Assembly: GCA_019054805.1 (NCBI GenBank)
Contig: JAHQIY010000009.1
Span: 310,001 to 374,000, forward strand
Direction: 5' to 3'
Source of the DNA: Brachionus manjavacas
Lineage: Eukaryota; Rotifera; Eurotatoria; Ploima; Brachionidae
Length of the DNA: 64,000 bases
Shown here: positions 20,697-33,159 of the stretch, one piece after another
Numbering within the stretch: the stretch's first letter is position 1
Layout of the letters: every line of letters starts with the position of its first letter
Translations under genes and position numbers: made by a program
Notes under the pieces: model-generated
Told to the model about the DNA's origin: nothing
Database searches by the model: none
What the model saw: the letters and a program-made list of their open reading frames with translations, nothing else

Positions 20697-23600
20697 CAAG
20701 ACGCCTACGGCCTTTCTATACTAAATTATAGAATAGAGTCATATAAACTTTGTCTAAAAATACTATTAATATTTGATTTTATTATTATTTTCTATTTGGT
20801 CTTTTTACTCTGAATTTCGTTTTTGTAAATATTGTTCATTATTTATTTATTTACTTTTCATTAGAAAGGATAAATTGAGGATTTTTTTCCCATTTACCGC
20901 TCTATTTATTAAATTTAAATACTCAAATTTTTTGTGTAAAAAATTAACTTTCAAAAATAAAATCGATATCTTTTATTTTATAAATTTTTAATATTACTTT
21001 ATTTTCTTTTTAATTTTAGTATATTCTATTAAAAAGAATTTGTTAAATTGCGAGTCATTCGGTCTAAAAAAAAAGAACAATTTGATAGCTGCAGAACGTT
21101 TCATTTTTTGGAACAATTTTTGTTAATTTTGATATTTTAAAAATCAGATAATTATAACTAAAGAATTAAACTGTTTTGTTTAAATAAAAAGGCGCAAAAC
21201 GGCTGCTGATAGTATTTTTTCATTGATTTTAATTCATGATTTTATTGAAATTTTTGACATCTTTTTTGCTTAAAAATTTAAATTATGTATTTTATTTTTG
21301 CACATCGGTAATTATTTTTTCTTAATAAATTTGTAAAAAATAAATACTGTACGATAAGCTTATTAATCATTAGCCGTATCGTTCTAGATTTGAAATTTTC
21401 TAGACCCTATTTTTTATTATCTTGGTAAGACTAACGGGTGTTGAATAAAAAATTTATTTTATCATCAATAATTTTCTTGTTTTAAAAGATTGACATAGAA
21501 TATTTACCTGTGTTTATTTTATATTAAAAATCTATAAAACTTAAACTGGAACAAATTTTTTATTTTTTCTCTAATTAGAACTAAATAAAATAAATCAAAT
21601 CAAAATTTATTTTATAAAGACAGAAAAAACTTCAAAAACGGAGAATGAAGTTTTTTCATCTTGTTTTTCTCTTAAAATTAGATTCACAAGTCTGATATGA
21701 AAATAGAAGTGATTGAAAGGATTTCTTAAATCCGAGACATTTTTTTTTATTTACAGACTAACTTAGAGATAAAGATACATTGGTCTTTATAAATATACAA
21801 TTGATAAGCGAATTCAGAGAGATTAAATAAATTCAATCATTTCATATTTATACAGAATATAATCAGATTTGTAAATAAATAAATTTTGTTTTTATTTTGC
21901 GGAAAAATTTTTTTTTCAATCAATTTTCTACTAGTAATTTAGAAGAGTGATGAACTTAAATTTATTTTAGGTAAAAAAAATGTAATATTTTTTTATTTTG
22001 TTTCTAATTAAATTTATTTAAGTTTTTAATTACACAAAATAGTAATTTTAAAATATATACGTTAAAGAATATTTATTTTTTTTTAATTATAGCTTAATCT
22101 TTATTCTAATCTAAAAATGTTTTAATCAAAGAATAGTACTCCATAGCAATACATAGTATCGAGTTTAGCGCGGAAAATTTTGGGATCATTTTGCATTATC
22201 TTTAGATTAATTTTGGTCAGGCAAGTACCAATTTTTTATCAAGTGGTCTTTCAGTGACTCTTATTAAATTTAAATTTCTCTATTCACTTTTTTGGCACCA
22301 AACCTTATAATTTGTCAAAAAGATAATTCTGTACCATGTTGGCATAATGAAATGATGCTAAATTAAAACCAAAATAATACTCTGATTATATTTTTCAATC
22401 ATCGGTTCAATTCATTTTTTACACCCTCCCCAAGATGGAAATGTTGATTGACTGCTAAACCTCTTGGTAAAACTATGGTTCAGTGATTCTTAGTGGTTTC
22501 AAATTTTTTAAATAATTTTCTTTTATTTCAAGGATAGGCTTAACTTGGTTTTTTTAAAAAACAATTTAGGGAAAGTCTTGTCCACTTATTTGACAAATTA
22601 ATCATTACTTTAGGACCATTTTTTAACCTAAATCCTTTAAAATAAGTATTTGTTTCAGCATTTTTTTTATTTTTTTTTAACTTGTTAAGGACAAAATAAT
22701 TACTTAAAAAAATTGCAAAAACAGAATAATTTAGTGGTTTACTTATAAAAATAAGCTACTAAATTGCTAAGAATTATTTAGAAAAAAAAATAAATATAAA
22801 GTTAAATTCGTTTAGTTTTAAAAGTTTTTTGAGTATTGCGCTTCATTCTTTTGAATTGGATATTGTCTTTATATTTTTTAGAACCTCTTTGTACCATGTT
22901 GAACCTTAATTTAAACTATAAATTTTAGAGTTGTTTTGGCACATTTAATTTTGGAACAAAAACACTAAACAAAATCGAGAATATTCAATAGCCTGTTTTG
23001 AATAGCTATATAAATTGCATCAGCTTAGCTATTCAATGCATTACTCGATTCGAGCCTCTTCAAAAATTCTAAAAAATGAATATATGAAAATTAAAAAAAA
23101 TTTTCATTTTTGTTCTGTTTCTTGTTCCAGAACTCACAAGGTCAATTGTTTCTAGAAGTGATTAAGGGCTCATTATTATCATTTTTAATGTTTATAACAC
23201 CATTTTTTAGATCATGATGAAGTGATAGCCTTTTAAGATTGTCGAGTTTGTAGACAATGGGTAAATAAACTTTTTTGTTTGGAAATATCTAATTATTGAA
23301 AATTCTTATCTTTGTTAGTGAAATTTATTCTATAGTCAATCTTAAATAGCATTAAAAGGGTCAAAACGCAATTAGTAAAATTTTTTTTTTTAATTTAATA
23401 TTTAAGTTTCTTTTAAAAAAATTAGGCGGAAAGTTCCCATTTCTAAATGCTGGTATATGCTGTAACAGCCTAGTACAGCAATATTCAAAATTTTATCTTT
23501 AGCTAAGAAAAAATCCAAATGAAAGTCATGTAATTAGTTAAGGAACTAACAAATTTCCATAAAAGATAAAAGATAAAAATTTTAGGAACTCAGTCACATC

Positions 23601-24648
23601 AGTCAGTCACATTTCACTTAACATTCAGGCTTATGGAAAATTTAAAGGCTTTGCCTAAAATACGGCAGCGAAACACAACATTCTTTTCCAAAAGATTAAT
23701 CACGTGACTATACCTTTTATGATTATTAAAAATTTATTTTTCCATTTAAAAAAAATCAAATTAATAATTAAAATTTAATGTGATTTTAATAATTATTTAA
23801 ACTTTTATCTTGACTTTTTTGAAACTCCTATTATCAAGCTTATTTTGGGTTCTTGCTTCTTGCTTCATGATGAATTTTTAAATTTTAATTTATTCAAATT
23901 AAATAAAATTAAAAAAAAGATACTTCTTTATTTTATAATTTAGTTTTCACTTCTGCGTTTTAGGAAAAAATAAGTTGAAAATTATAAAAATAAGTTATGA
24001 CAGTACATAAAAATTAATTTAAAAATTTTCAAGAATTTAAGTCCTGTTGTTGTTTATTATTAAAACTACTCTTAAGAAAGAATAACAGACACATTTAATT
24101 AATCATGGAAAAAGAAAAGCTTATCGAAAACTTGAGTTTAAAAAAAAAAGGCAAATTAAGTTGAAATTTTTCAAAAATCTAGCATATTCATTTTATTTTT
24201 CATTATTGTGTGTTATAATTGATTTGTGTTAAATTTTTTTTTACATTTTTTAAAATTTTTAGGTATTTTTAAAAAAGTGATTCTGAACTCAACTTTGAAT
24301 AAAAATACTAATAAAAACCTTTTAATAAATTTTGATCAAAAACCTCAACTTGCCGCATATTTATTTTTTGATTATTTTTTTTATGGTTGACTTTTTTTAA
24401 TTTTATTTTTAAATATTATCCCGCAAAACTGTCCCAGTAAAAAAAAGCAAAATTTGAAAATTAAGCCTTTTCATCTTTACACCAAATCTTAATTATCTGA
24501 GGTCATACTAGACCAATTTAAATAAAATTATTTTAAAAGCTGAATTTTAATTTAGATTATCATGAATTTAACCTAATTGTAGAGGCAAATGTTCATGTAA
24601 AAAATTAGACATTTTTTGTAGAAGAAAAATTTTAGTAAAATTTAAACA

Positions 24649-26739
24649 ATGATAAAGCAAATACTATCAATTCCAGTATTGTTCATAATACTCCACCAAT
24701 GTACATCGGCAAGAGAACAATCAGTCGACTTGTTGAAAATAAATCGAAACCTAAAAAACACCAAGACCCACATAAACCATCCATACTACATTGACAATTC
24801 AAGTTTGTGCCAAATTTTGTTCTACACAGCACTGAAGGTGGTCAAGAACTGCTCGAGTCTAAATTTGGCCGGAGCCGATTTGAGCTTTTTATCCGAGAAC
24901 ACCATGTCAGTGACAGAACTAATTTTGTCCAACAACAATTTTGACACAAGCATTCCGTACACCCAAATAAACATGTATGCCACAGTAAGAACACTTGATC
25001 TCGGCTTCAACCTGCTAAACAACTTCAACACCGAAATAAAACTAATCAATTGCAACCAGACATGCATCAAATACCTCAAATTCAATCACAATCGCTTCAC
25101 CAAAATTCCCATCCTGAGCCCCACATGCTCCAACAATTTGATCGGCCTGAACATGTCTTACAACCAACTGTTGACAAGCATCGACCAAGATGTCGACATT
25201 TTTCCCCTGATGGCCAGCTTGCAGAACTTGGACCTTGCCTACTGCAGCATAGAATTCCTCAACTCGAACAACACGAGCATATTTGCCAAGATGCCACACT
25301 TGGTCTATCTGAACATGACCGGCAATCGAATAAAGGACATCCAGCCCAATCCATTTTTGAGCTTGACGCACCTGCAATACTTGAGCTTCGACCCAAGTCT
25401 GCTGCAGTGCAACAGCTCCATTTTGTGGCTCAAACACTATTTACAAATGAACCCGAGAATATTGGGCATATGGCCGAATGGAACCCTGTCCGACCGACCT
25501 TACCAGCCTTTTTGCTTCAACATCCTCACAAATCAATCCCAGAACATAATCACTTCGCCAAACACAAGCTTCTACACTGGCATTTTTTTGGCTACTTCCA
25601 TTGACACCAGGGACATTAGTGTGATACAAGGCAAGACCTTGGACCTGGACTGCGAGAAGTACAGTGTGCCGGCCTCGGACCTCTGGTGGACTTTTAATGA
25701 CCGGGTCTTGAGCAAATCGGTCAATGGCGACTCGCCTTATGAGTTCATTGAAAACTTTGATCTGCTCAATACGCCGACTTTGTTCAACAAAACAAGCGTT
25801 TTGCGCATCAAAAACATCGAGGACAAACTGTCCGGTGTCTACTCATGCAAAGCGTTCTATCTGAATGTCAGCTTGAATCGATTTCACAGGAATATAGCTT
25901 CCATTGAATTCAGGGTTAATGTGGAGCCGGGTGCTGAGCAGGCTGGCTTTTTGAGCGGTGGTCAAATAGCAGCCATAGTTGTTGGATCTGTGGTGGGCTT
26001 TTTGCTGCTTTGTTTGCTCTTGTTCTTGTGTCTGTGGTGCTGTTGTTTCAGGAGGGGAATGTGCTGTTGCTGTTGTCCGCGCTCTCAGGACAAATCGGAC
26101 AATTTTGCCAAGAACACACCGGGCTACTCTAGCACCACAAATTCCAAAAAGCACTTGACCGATTTCAACTCATCGGCAAACAGACTTGAAGTGGACGACA
26201 ACTCGTCCGGCTTTCATGACCTGAGCGACTCGAGGCCCAATTATGTCATCAGCACAATTTCCAGTAGGACAGGCCGCAGCCAGTTCAGTCCGCTAGAAGG
26301 CAACAATTACGCCGAGAGAGCTGAGGTGATGGATGGAGATGGCGCGGTCATGATAGACGAGTATCCTTTGACCAACATGAATCGACTTAATGTCTACAAT
26401 GTTCAGAGTAACAACCAGTTTAGCACCGATTACCAGCCAAGTGAAATAAACTCGCATTTTTACGCCAACAAGAGCTCGGCAAACAATGGCTTTTTGGCCG
26501 AAGATGCCAACTATGGCTATCGGCAAGAAGCGCCCGTGCAGCGCTATGTCGAAACTACTGAGTACAGCTCTAATCATTTTGTGTCAGAGAATGATTATGA
26601 AGGTAGGAATGAATACCGTGATGAAAAAATGCTTAACAGAGTGGAGTACGATGCCAATGATTTTGACCAACAGTATTTTATGCCGGACGAGTATCAAAAA
26701 AGGGTCAATGCCTATAACAAATATGATAGTGATGTTTAA
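24649..26739 (+). CDS. LRR-Ig type I membrane receptor
   Basis: A single exon of 696 aa. Signal peptide about 1-21 (VLFIILHQCTSA). Leucine-rich repeats from about 87 to 250 (ELILSNNNF, TLDLGFNLL, IGLNMSYNQL, LQNLDLAYC, LVYLNMTGNRI, LQYLSFDPS), then a C-terminal LRR cap around 250-290. One Ig domain follows, with C335 and C400 and WW at 346-347 (SGVYSC at the second Cys). Transmembrane helix about 440-464, followed by a Cys cluster (CCCFRRGMCCCCC) likely to be palmitoylated, and a cytoplasmic tail of about 220 aa rich in Tyr, Asn and Ser. The domain order matches LRR-Ig families of the AMIGO/LINGO/Kekkon kind, which mediate adhesion or receptor modulation, often in neurons. The intronless frame and the much lower AT content than the flanks are notable. 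Orthology within the LRR-Ig group is not resolved. Confidence 0.9.
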   Translation: MIKQILSIPVLFIILHQCTSAREQSVDLLKINRNLKNTKTHINHPYYIDNSSLCQILFYTALKVVKNCSSLNLAGADLSFLSENTMSVTELILSNNNFDTSIPYTQINMYATVRTLDLGFNLLNNFNTEIKLINCNQTCIKYLKFNHNRFTKIPILSPTCSNNLIGLNMSYNQLLTSIDQDVDIFPLMASLQNLDLAYCSIEFLNSNNTSIFAKMPHLVYLNMTGNRIKDIQPNPFLSLTHLQYLSFDPSLLQCNSSILWLKHYLQMNPRILGIWPNGTLSDRPYQPFCFNILTNQSQNIITSPNTSFYTGIFLATSIDTRDISVIQGKTLDLDCEKYSVPASDLWWTFNDRVLSKSVNGDSPYEFIENFDLLNTPTLFNKTSVLRIKNIEDKLSGVYSCKAFYLNVSLNRFHRNIASIEFRVNVEPGAEQAGFLSGGQIAAIVVGSVVGFLLLCLLLFLCLWCCCFRRGMCCCCCPRSQDKSDNFAKNTPGYSSTTNSKKHLTDFNSSANRLEVDDNSSGFHDLSDSRPNYVISTISSRTGRSQFSPLEGNNYAERAEVMDGDGAVMIDEYPLTNMNRLNVYNVQSNNQFSTDYQPSEINSHFYANKSSANNGFLAEDANYGYRQEAPVQRYVETTEYSSNHFVSENDYEGRNEYRDEKMLNRVEYDANDFDQQYFMPDEYQKRVNAYNKYDSDV

Positions 26740-28533
26740 TAATGTGTCAGGACTCAGAGTCGGACAGTTTTTTTTTCTCAAAAAATATTTTAAATGTTAA
26801 AAATAAATTCAAATTTATCGCCCAGAGTTGAATGGTAGGAATCAGAAATTTTCTATGGCAAAAACAGTGAAAATTTTTCATATACACAATAATGGTGGAA
26901 TCAAGATATTGTATTGTGTTCGAGCAATAATTAGATTTGATTTTAAAATTAGTTTATTTTCTATTTTAGATCATTGAGATCAGCATTCCATTATAATTAA
27001 ACACTTTTTCTATAATCGGTATTAAGTGTAAAAATTTTCATATTTGATATTTAAAAAATTTTATTAAAATTTGTTGATTTTTTTTTTTTAATTACTTAAT
27101 TAATTTTTTTTCAATTAAATTAAAAATTTTGAGCATATTGTGACAGTTTTATTTTTTAAAGCTAATAATTCTTTCAGATTTGACAATGGCAATCACCAAA
27201 TTATGAAGAAAATCGTTTTGCTAAAATGCTACAACTATTAAAGTTGACTTCATTTTCATGGATTTTAATCAGATTACTTTTTTATTATTTTTGCTTTTAC
27301 CAAATTTAGAACCCGAACCCTTAGCGAGACCAACCATAAGCGGAGGACTGTTCAGGTTTTGTAAAAAAAAGGACTTATATCTGAAAGATTATTGTTCAGA
27401 TTTTATTTTTTTACTTGAATCCTTAAAATTTATCTACAAATATTATTCAGACTTCAAATTTTATGCAAATTACAAGAGCCCAAAAACTAAGATGGCAAAG
27501 AATTTAGCGGCTCTGAAAAAGTGCTAAATTATAAGATACCAATAGATAGATCTTGAAATTTTCTTGCCATTTGCTTTTACAGATCGAAAAAAGCTCAAAG
27601 ATTAGAAAAGCTATGCAGTTAGGAAACTTACAGGTGTTGGTCAATGGCATTGTTTTCATGTGACCGCAGAATGGTCAATTTTTTAGCTACCAAAGTTATT
27701 AATAGTTCAAATTTTTGTCTGAGAGAACATTACTGTTGCATCTCTTTACATAATTACATTTACCGTGTTGCTTCATAATATGGCGCATGGGCTATTTTTA
27801 ACTCTTGAGATAAATTGCCTGGTACAAAACTAAAAATTTTATTGAAAATAAAAAAAGTGTTAGAAAAAATCGAATTTGAATAAACTAATTAAAAAATAGA
27901 TCTATTACTAAAAGATATTGAGAATAGTGTTTGAAAAAATGGAAAATAGCATAAATTTTTTTAAGAGAACTAGAGAAAAAAAAATTAATTTTTATTTTAG
28001 GCCTGGTGTAAAATTGTGTCTTCATTTTCTATACCATAGATGGGATCCTACTGTTTCCCATCTTCGCAAATCTAGCTTGCTAGCTTGTTGTAACTTATAT
28101 ATTAATATATTACCATGTTTTATTAAAACTTAAAAAATTGATATTATTCTTACGACAATAAAAATATTCGGACCACCTTAATCACTTTGAATTTTTTTGA
28201 ATATTTTGATTACTTAAAGATAATTTCTAATTTGAAAAAAATCGAAATCCTTCTGAATTACAAGCAAATTTGTTTCAAAATTATTGAAAAAAAATAATTT
28301 TTTCAATAATTTTAATTTTGAAAGAGCTTTGTTGAAAAAAATTTCATAAAGATAATAAAATATTTTTTTTTGATACTCAATAAAAGGGTATCTAAAGTTA
28401 TTTCTGGGAAAGCAAAAATCCAAATAAATCTATTTCACTTTTTAAAAAAGAAAAAATATAAATTTTTTGATTTTAATTAGATACATTATTAAATTATACA
28501 ATAAAATAGAAAACAAAAATTTTTTATTGAATT
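26740..28533. other. AT-rich intergenic
   Basis: 3' region of the LRR-Ig gene and its convergent neighbour. An open frame at 27258-27527 has no recognisable motif and is not called. Confidence 0.5.
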
Positions 28534-30768
28534 TTAATTTATAATAAAAATATTGGACTCCTTTTTATACGACATTTGTAAATTTTTAATCAAAAATTGT
28601 TTTTTTATTTTTTTTACAATTAAAATAGAAAATAATTTAAAATAAATGACTAAAACAGATAAAACGCAAAAATACACAAAAAAAAATGCAATAATTTGCA
28701 ACAAATTAAATCTAAAAATTAAAAAAATGCTTAGAAAAGTCAATAAAAGCTGGTTGTAAGGCAAATAAACTGAAACGCAACTCAATTTTTTTACAAATAT
28801 AGTTTCTTTCGTGTTTTTGAAAAAGAATAGCATTGCTACAATTAACTTAACAGCAGCTAAGCCCAACAAAATACTCAAAAAATAAAAAAAACTTAGCCAA
28901 TTTTTTAAATCGACTTGATAAAAATTTAAAACCAAATTGTATAAAATACAGCAAGCAAAAAAGATGGTAAAACCAATGATGGCTCTGTAGGCCGACTTCA
29001 TATTCGGCTGCTTGTCTCCAAAACTCAGGTCTTTATCAGACAAAGCTTTAATTTTCAGTTCTCCCATATATTCAGCAAATATTTGGTCAATACTTTGATC
29101 ATCCATTTCTTTTTCTTCTTTTAATGCTTGGTTGTAAATTTTTGTCTTTTGCTTTTCCAATTGTTGCCTAATCAAAGGATAATTTTCTTTATTGCCAAAA
29201 AAAATAGCCTTAGAAGTATCTGATTCAACAAGAACTTGATATGGAAAATAATTAATCAAAAGCACACTGCCTACAATTGATAAATTCAAAACCAAAAAAG
29301 AAATTGTCCAAAATATGAATAAATCATACTTAGTGAAAAATACTAATAGAAAAAAAGATATCACGCTTAGTACAAATGAGGAAAAGTATTCTACATTATT
29401 TTCACATGGATAAAAATACTTGTAAATTTGTTTTAATTTAAATTTTTCTTCACTGAATATTCTACCACTCTCATTTTGATCGTTTTCCATGCTACTTTCT
29501 TCCCTGTTGTCGCTGATACCACTTTCATTAAATAAAGTGTTAAATATTTGAGTCAGCATTGATCCAGAATACTTGGCACTTTTATGCGATATATAAAATA
29601 TGTAAAAACAGATGAAAAATAGACACAATTGCTTAATGGTGTATTTTCCATGGTCTGGATGGTTTAGAAAGCTTTGGTAGAATTCGCTACAGCATAAATT
29701 TCTGTAGGGTGTAAATAAATTTAGAAGAAAAATAAAACTAAGTGATATAAAAACAGTTGAAGTTATTTTTATGACTATGAGAAAATATTTTGGCGTAATA
29801 GAGGAATTTTTGCAAGTTTTTCGTTTGGTTGAGTAATTTTTTTGTCTTGTTTCAAAATCAAATTTAAATTGATTAAATAATCCTGCTGCGCCTATGCCCA
29901 GTCCGGACAATGTCTAGAAAAAAGTATCATTAAGCCAACAAAATAAAAAAATTAATTAACTCTTACAGATTGGAATGAATATTTGAAAAATGACTCACAT
30001 TTAATTATGAGCCTTGATGAATTAAAGTTCAATGTTTGACTTAAAATAATTGAAAAAATTGAAATGAAAAATATTCCAGATAAAATGTTGAAAATTTTTG
30101 ATTTTTTTTTCGAAAATAAATGTTGAAATTTGGACCGATGTTTGACTGATAAATTCTTTACCACAAGCAATACAATGAAGTAAAGTACTGAAGTTAGAAT
30201 TTCTACGAAAACCACTTTTTTATTTGACTTGAATAAAATGTGGTCATGATTTTGAGCTGGGTCACTAGAGTTGCTAATCAGGCTATCATTTTTAATTGTG
30301 CATTCACTGTGCTGATGATATTGGTCCAAAAAATGAAAAAAATGTTTCGTTATGTCCTCAAAGAACCACTTTATTGTCATACAGTGTAATGCAATTCCGT
30401 TCAGAATTACTAGAATTGATGCCACTATGGCAAAATTTAGTCCAAGGGTTGTTTCTAAGCATTTGAAAATGGTTATCTTTGGTTTTTGGTATTGATCCTT
30501 TCTGGTATAGAAATAGTGCTGGAACTTAAAACGGCTTCGCAATTCAAGCCATGATTGAACTTTTATCAAAAATTAGAAAAAAAATTATATTAAAAAATAT
30601 TTTGATTTTACTTGATATCAAGATAAATAAAGCTGAAAACGGTAATGAAATTACTACCGAATATCCATTTATTTGGTTGTATAAAAATGGTAGTAGCAAA
30701 AAAAGAACAAAAGGTAATTTTTGGTTAATGAAATTTACAATGGTTTGAATAGTTTGAATTTTAGACAT
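28534..30768 (-). CDS. multi-pass membrane protein, unknown family
   Basis: Exons 30768-30612, 30559-29967 and 29913-28534 join in frame (introns 52 and 53 bp) to give 709 aa. About ten to twelve hydrophobic segments are visible: two in the N-terminal exon (FVLFLLLPFL, SALFILIS), several in exon 2 (NFAIVASILVILNGIAL, FVEILTSVLYFIVLLVV, IFFISIFSIILS), and six or more in exon 3, with a hydrophilic loop of about 100 aa around EKQKTKIYNQALKEEKEMDD. A conserved-looking GLGIGAAGLFNQF follows the second splice junction. The codon choice is as AT-rich as the flanks, but frame continuity across both introns supports a real gene. I do not recognise the family; transporter and receptor are both possible. 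Confidence 0.72.
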
Positions 30769-31920
30769 TGCTTTGATTTATGAGATAAATGGTTTTGAAT
30801 TAGCTAGAGAAGTTTTTTTTATTTTAAAACGAAAAATTCAAAATGATTAAGTGTATTTGTTTAATGAGAATTTATAAATGAATAATACAGATGATTTAGA
30901 ACTCAGAAATATCTCAAAACTGTTTTTATTTCGTTTTTGTCAAACCATTTGTTGCAAAAATATATTTAAAAATTCGATTTAATTTTTTATCATAATTAAA
31001 TTGATGCACACAATGAAGTTTAGCTTTGAACTTGTTTCAAAATCTGTGCAATCAATTAAAATAAGTTCGATGATTATTTTTTAACTTTTTAATTCAACTT
31101 TTTTAAAGCCTAAACAAGCCTAATTTTTATAAACTTGAAAAGCTACAGAAAATTTCGAGAAAAAATTTTTTTTTTGATTCAAAATCAATTACCTAAGACA
31201 ATTATTTAATTATTTTCCAATAATTTAATTGAAAAAAAAAATTTAAGAGACAGTCTTGAATTCATTTAGAAGGACCTTCTAAATAATTTTGATATTGAAA
31301 TTGAAAAATTTGTTTTTTGATACTTTAAAAAATCATACCATTCTAAATTTAAAAAATTCTAATACAAAAATTTAATTAAGATTTAAAAAATTTATTTTCT
31401 TTTCGTAATTGCTATCTTTTATTTAATTTTTTTCCGGAACTGTCAAAGATTCAAATCCTGCGTATTTGAAATGACTTATTTCAAATTGTTTAAATGTAAG
31501 AAAACCTAATTTTTTTTACCAAAAAAAAATCAAATCTGGAAAATGTTCAGGAGTAATATTAAGCAGAATAAACAGGTATTTTTATTCTAATTCAATTTCA
31601 TAATTAATCCAAGATTTAAATTTCGAAAAAATTTAAAGAATTTTATCAATGCTGATCTAAAAAGAATGATAAATTGTATTATATTTTTAAATAATTTATT
31701 TTAAAAATTGTCTAAATTAAGGAATTTTCCAAAGTTAAGTTTTTTATTTTAAAGAATTATTAAGAGTGAAAAAAAATAGATTTATCTTTTACCACTATTG
31801 GTGATTAGAATATCGATTTCTGTTTCTCTTATCCGCTAATTTTAATCGATAATAAACAATAATTTACATGATTACCAAAATTATTTTTTGTCAAAAACTG
31901 ACACCAACATTACCATATAA
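30769..31920. other. AT-rich intergenic
   Basis: Nothing identified between the membrane-protein gene and the left terminal repeat of the Tc1/mariner element. Confidence 0.5.
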
Positions 31921-33159
31921 ATAACGGGTGACATCTTAAAATCAAAACGAACTTTAAATATCATTTGCAATGCTATTTTAATTTTTTTTTAAATCTCTTT
32001 CCCTATTTTTGTAGTAAATTTAATTTTAAATTCGATAAAAAAAAATTATTCAATTTGAATTGAAAATGACCAAAATAAATTCATCTAAAGAAGAAGCCTT
32101 TAGAATTCGCGTGTACGCATTTTTTAACGAAAATAGATCACTTGGAAAGATATTAACTGTGAGGCATTTTATGACAGAAAAAATTTCAAGGAGTTCTATT
32201 TACCGAATTTTAAAACGTAGTGAATATTTTCACCAGAAAGGAAACAAGGTTCTGGTCAAACACCGAAAAAAAATGAACCAACAAGCTAAAAAAGGCTTTT
32301 AATCACAGTTTGATGTAAGCCAGCAAATGGTCTCAAAATTTATGAAGAAGCTTCAAATAACACCTAGAAAAAATATGAAAATCTCTGGCCGAACCGAAAC
32401 GCAAAAAAAAGGAGCAAGAGTTAAATGTAGAAAATTGTATTTAAAAAAAGCAAAATATTTCCTGGATTTTAGACGATGAATCTTATTTCACTCTCAGTCA
32501 TGGTAAAATCATTGTAAATGATACATTTTACTCAAGTTACATTGCTGCAACACCAGCAAGTACAAAATTTACCCCAGTTAAGAAATTTGAGCAGAAATTG
32601 CTTGTTTGGTTGGTCATTTCTGAGAGGGGTATTTCGGCGCCAATCATAAGAAAAAGTGGACTTGCAGTCAACCAAACTGTCTACTAGACAGTATTAAAAA
32701 GCATCATTCAGATGGCAACTATAATTTCTGGCCCGACTTGGCGAGCTTTCATTATGCCAATACAGTAGTCAACTCCTTCGACCAAAATATCAAATTTGTG
32801 CAAAAATGCGAAAACCCTGAAAATGTGCCAAAAGTAGGACCAATTGAAAATTTTTGGTCCATTTTAAAGGGGAAAGTGTATGAGAGTGGCTGGAGAGCAA
32901 AAAACCTAGATGAACTAAGGAAAAAAATACGATTATGTGCAAGAAATATGGACCAAAATATCGTACAGGACCTTTTGGCTTCTTCATTCAAACGCTTCAA
33001 TAATATTCGAAGAAATGGACTTATTGAAAAAAATAAAAACATAAATAAAAACTAGAATAAAAATGCTTTATTATCTCAAAATTTCGTTTTATTTTGATAA
33101 ATATTAAAGGAGTTATGACCTTTTAAAGTTTGTCTCGATTTTATGTTTTCACTCGTTAT
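31921..33159 (+). mobile_element. Tc1/mariner-type DNA transposon with terminal inverted repeats
   Basis: The left end ATAACGGGTGACATCTTAAA and the right end (reverse complement ATAACGAGTGAAAACATAAA) form inverted repeats of about 40 bp that both continue to AACTTTAAA. TA dinucleotides lie near both ends, but I could not fix the exact border. The interior carries a decayed transposase (32060-33055). Confidence 0.8.
32060..33055 (+). pseudogene. Tc1/mariner transposase, broken
   Basis: The N-terminal part (32060-32302) is an HTH DNA-binding region (SRSSIYRILKRSEYFHQKG). After a stop, other frames give the DDE core: first Asp in WILDDESYF (about 32465), second in NFWPDLASFHYAN (about 32735), and the Glu in GPIENFWSILKG (about 32850). 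The second Asp and the Glu are 36 residues apart, a DD36E-like spacing. The C-terminal tail is open to 33055. At least one stop (VNQTVY then TAG) and frame changes make it inactive. Confidence 0.82.

Larger units (their letters stand above)
15650..24648. other. 9-kb gene-poor region
   Basis: No coding gene can be supported. It is mostly A/T, with islands of higher complexity at about 16480-16940, 17440-17480, 18590-18720, 19050-19140 and 20520-20730. Three candidate sites inside it are listed separately. There is also a short perfect hairpin TGCTGTA..TACAGCA at 23458-23480. The position upstream of the LRR-Ig receptor makes distal regulatory DNA the simplest reading. Confidence 0.5.

Noticed and set aside
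20595..20813. Frame of 72 codons over the candidate RNA
   Set aside because: Hydrophobic low-complexity end and no motif; the base-pairing pattern explains the sequence better.
22400..22430. GGTTCAATTC, similar to a tRNA B-box
   Set aside because: No A-box or acceptor-stem pairing at the right distance.
24105..24165. Short frame starting MEKEKLIENL
   Set aside because: Only 19 codons and no donor site that leads to a plausible next exon.
25042..25604. Long frames on both strands inside the LRR-Ig gene
   Set aside because: Shadows of the real frame, made possible by its lower AT content.
27258..27527. 89-codon frame (PNLEPEPLARPTISGGLF)
   Set aside because: The first part looks somewhat protein-like but the rest is A/T-biased; no homology or splice structure.
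32752..33042. Minus-strand frame over the mariner transposase
   Set aside because: Antisense shadow of the transposase C-terminus.
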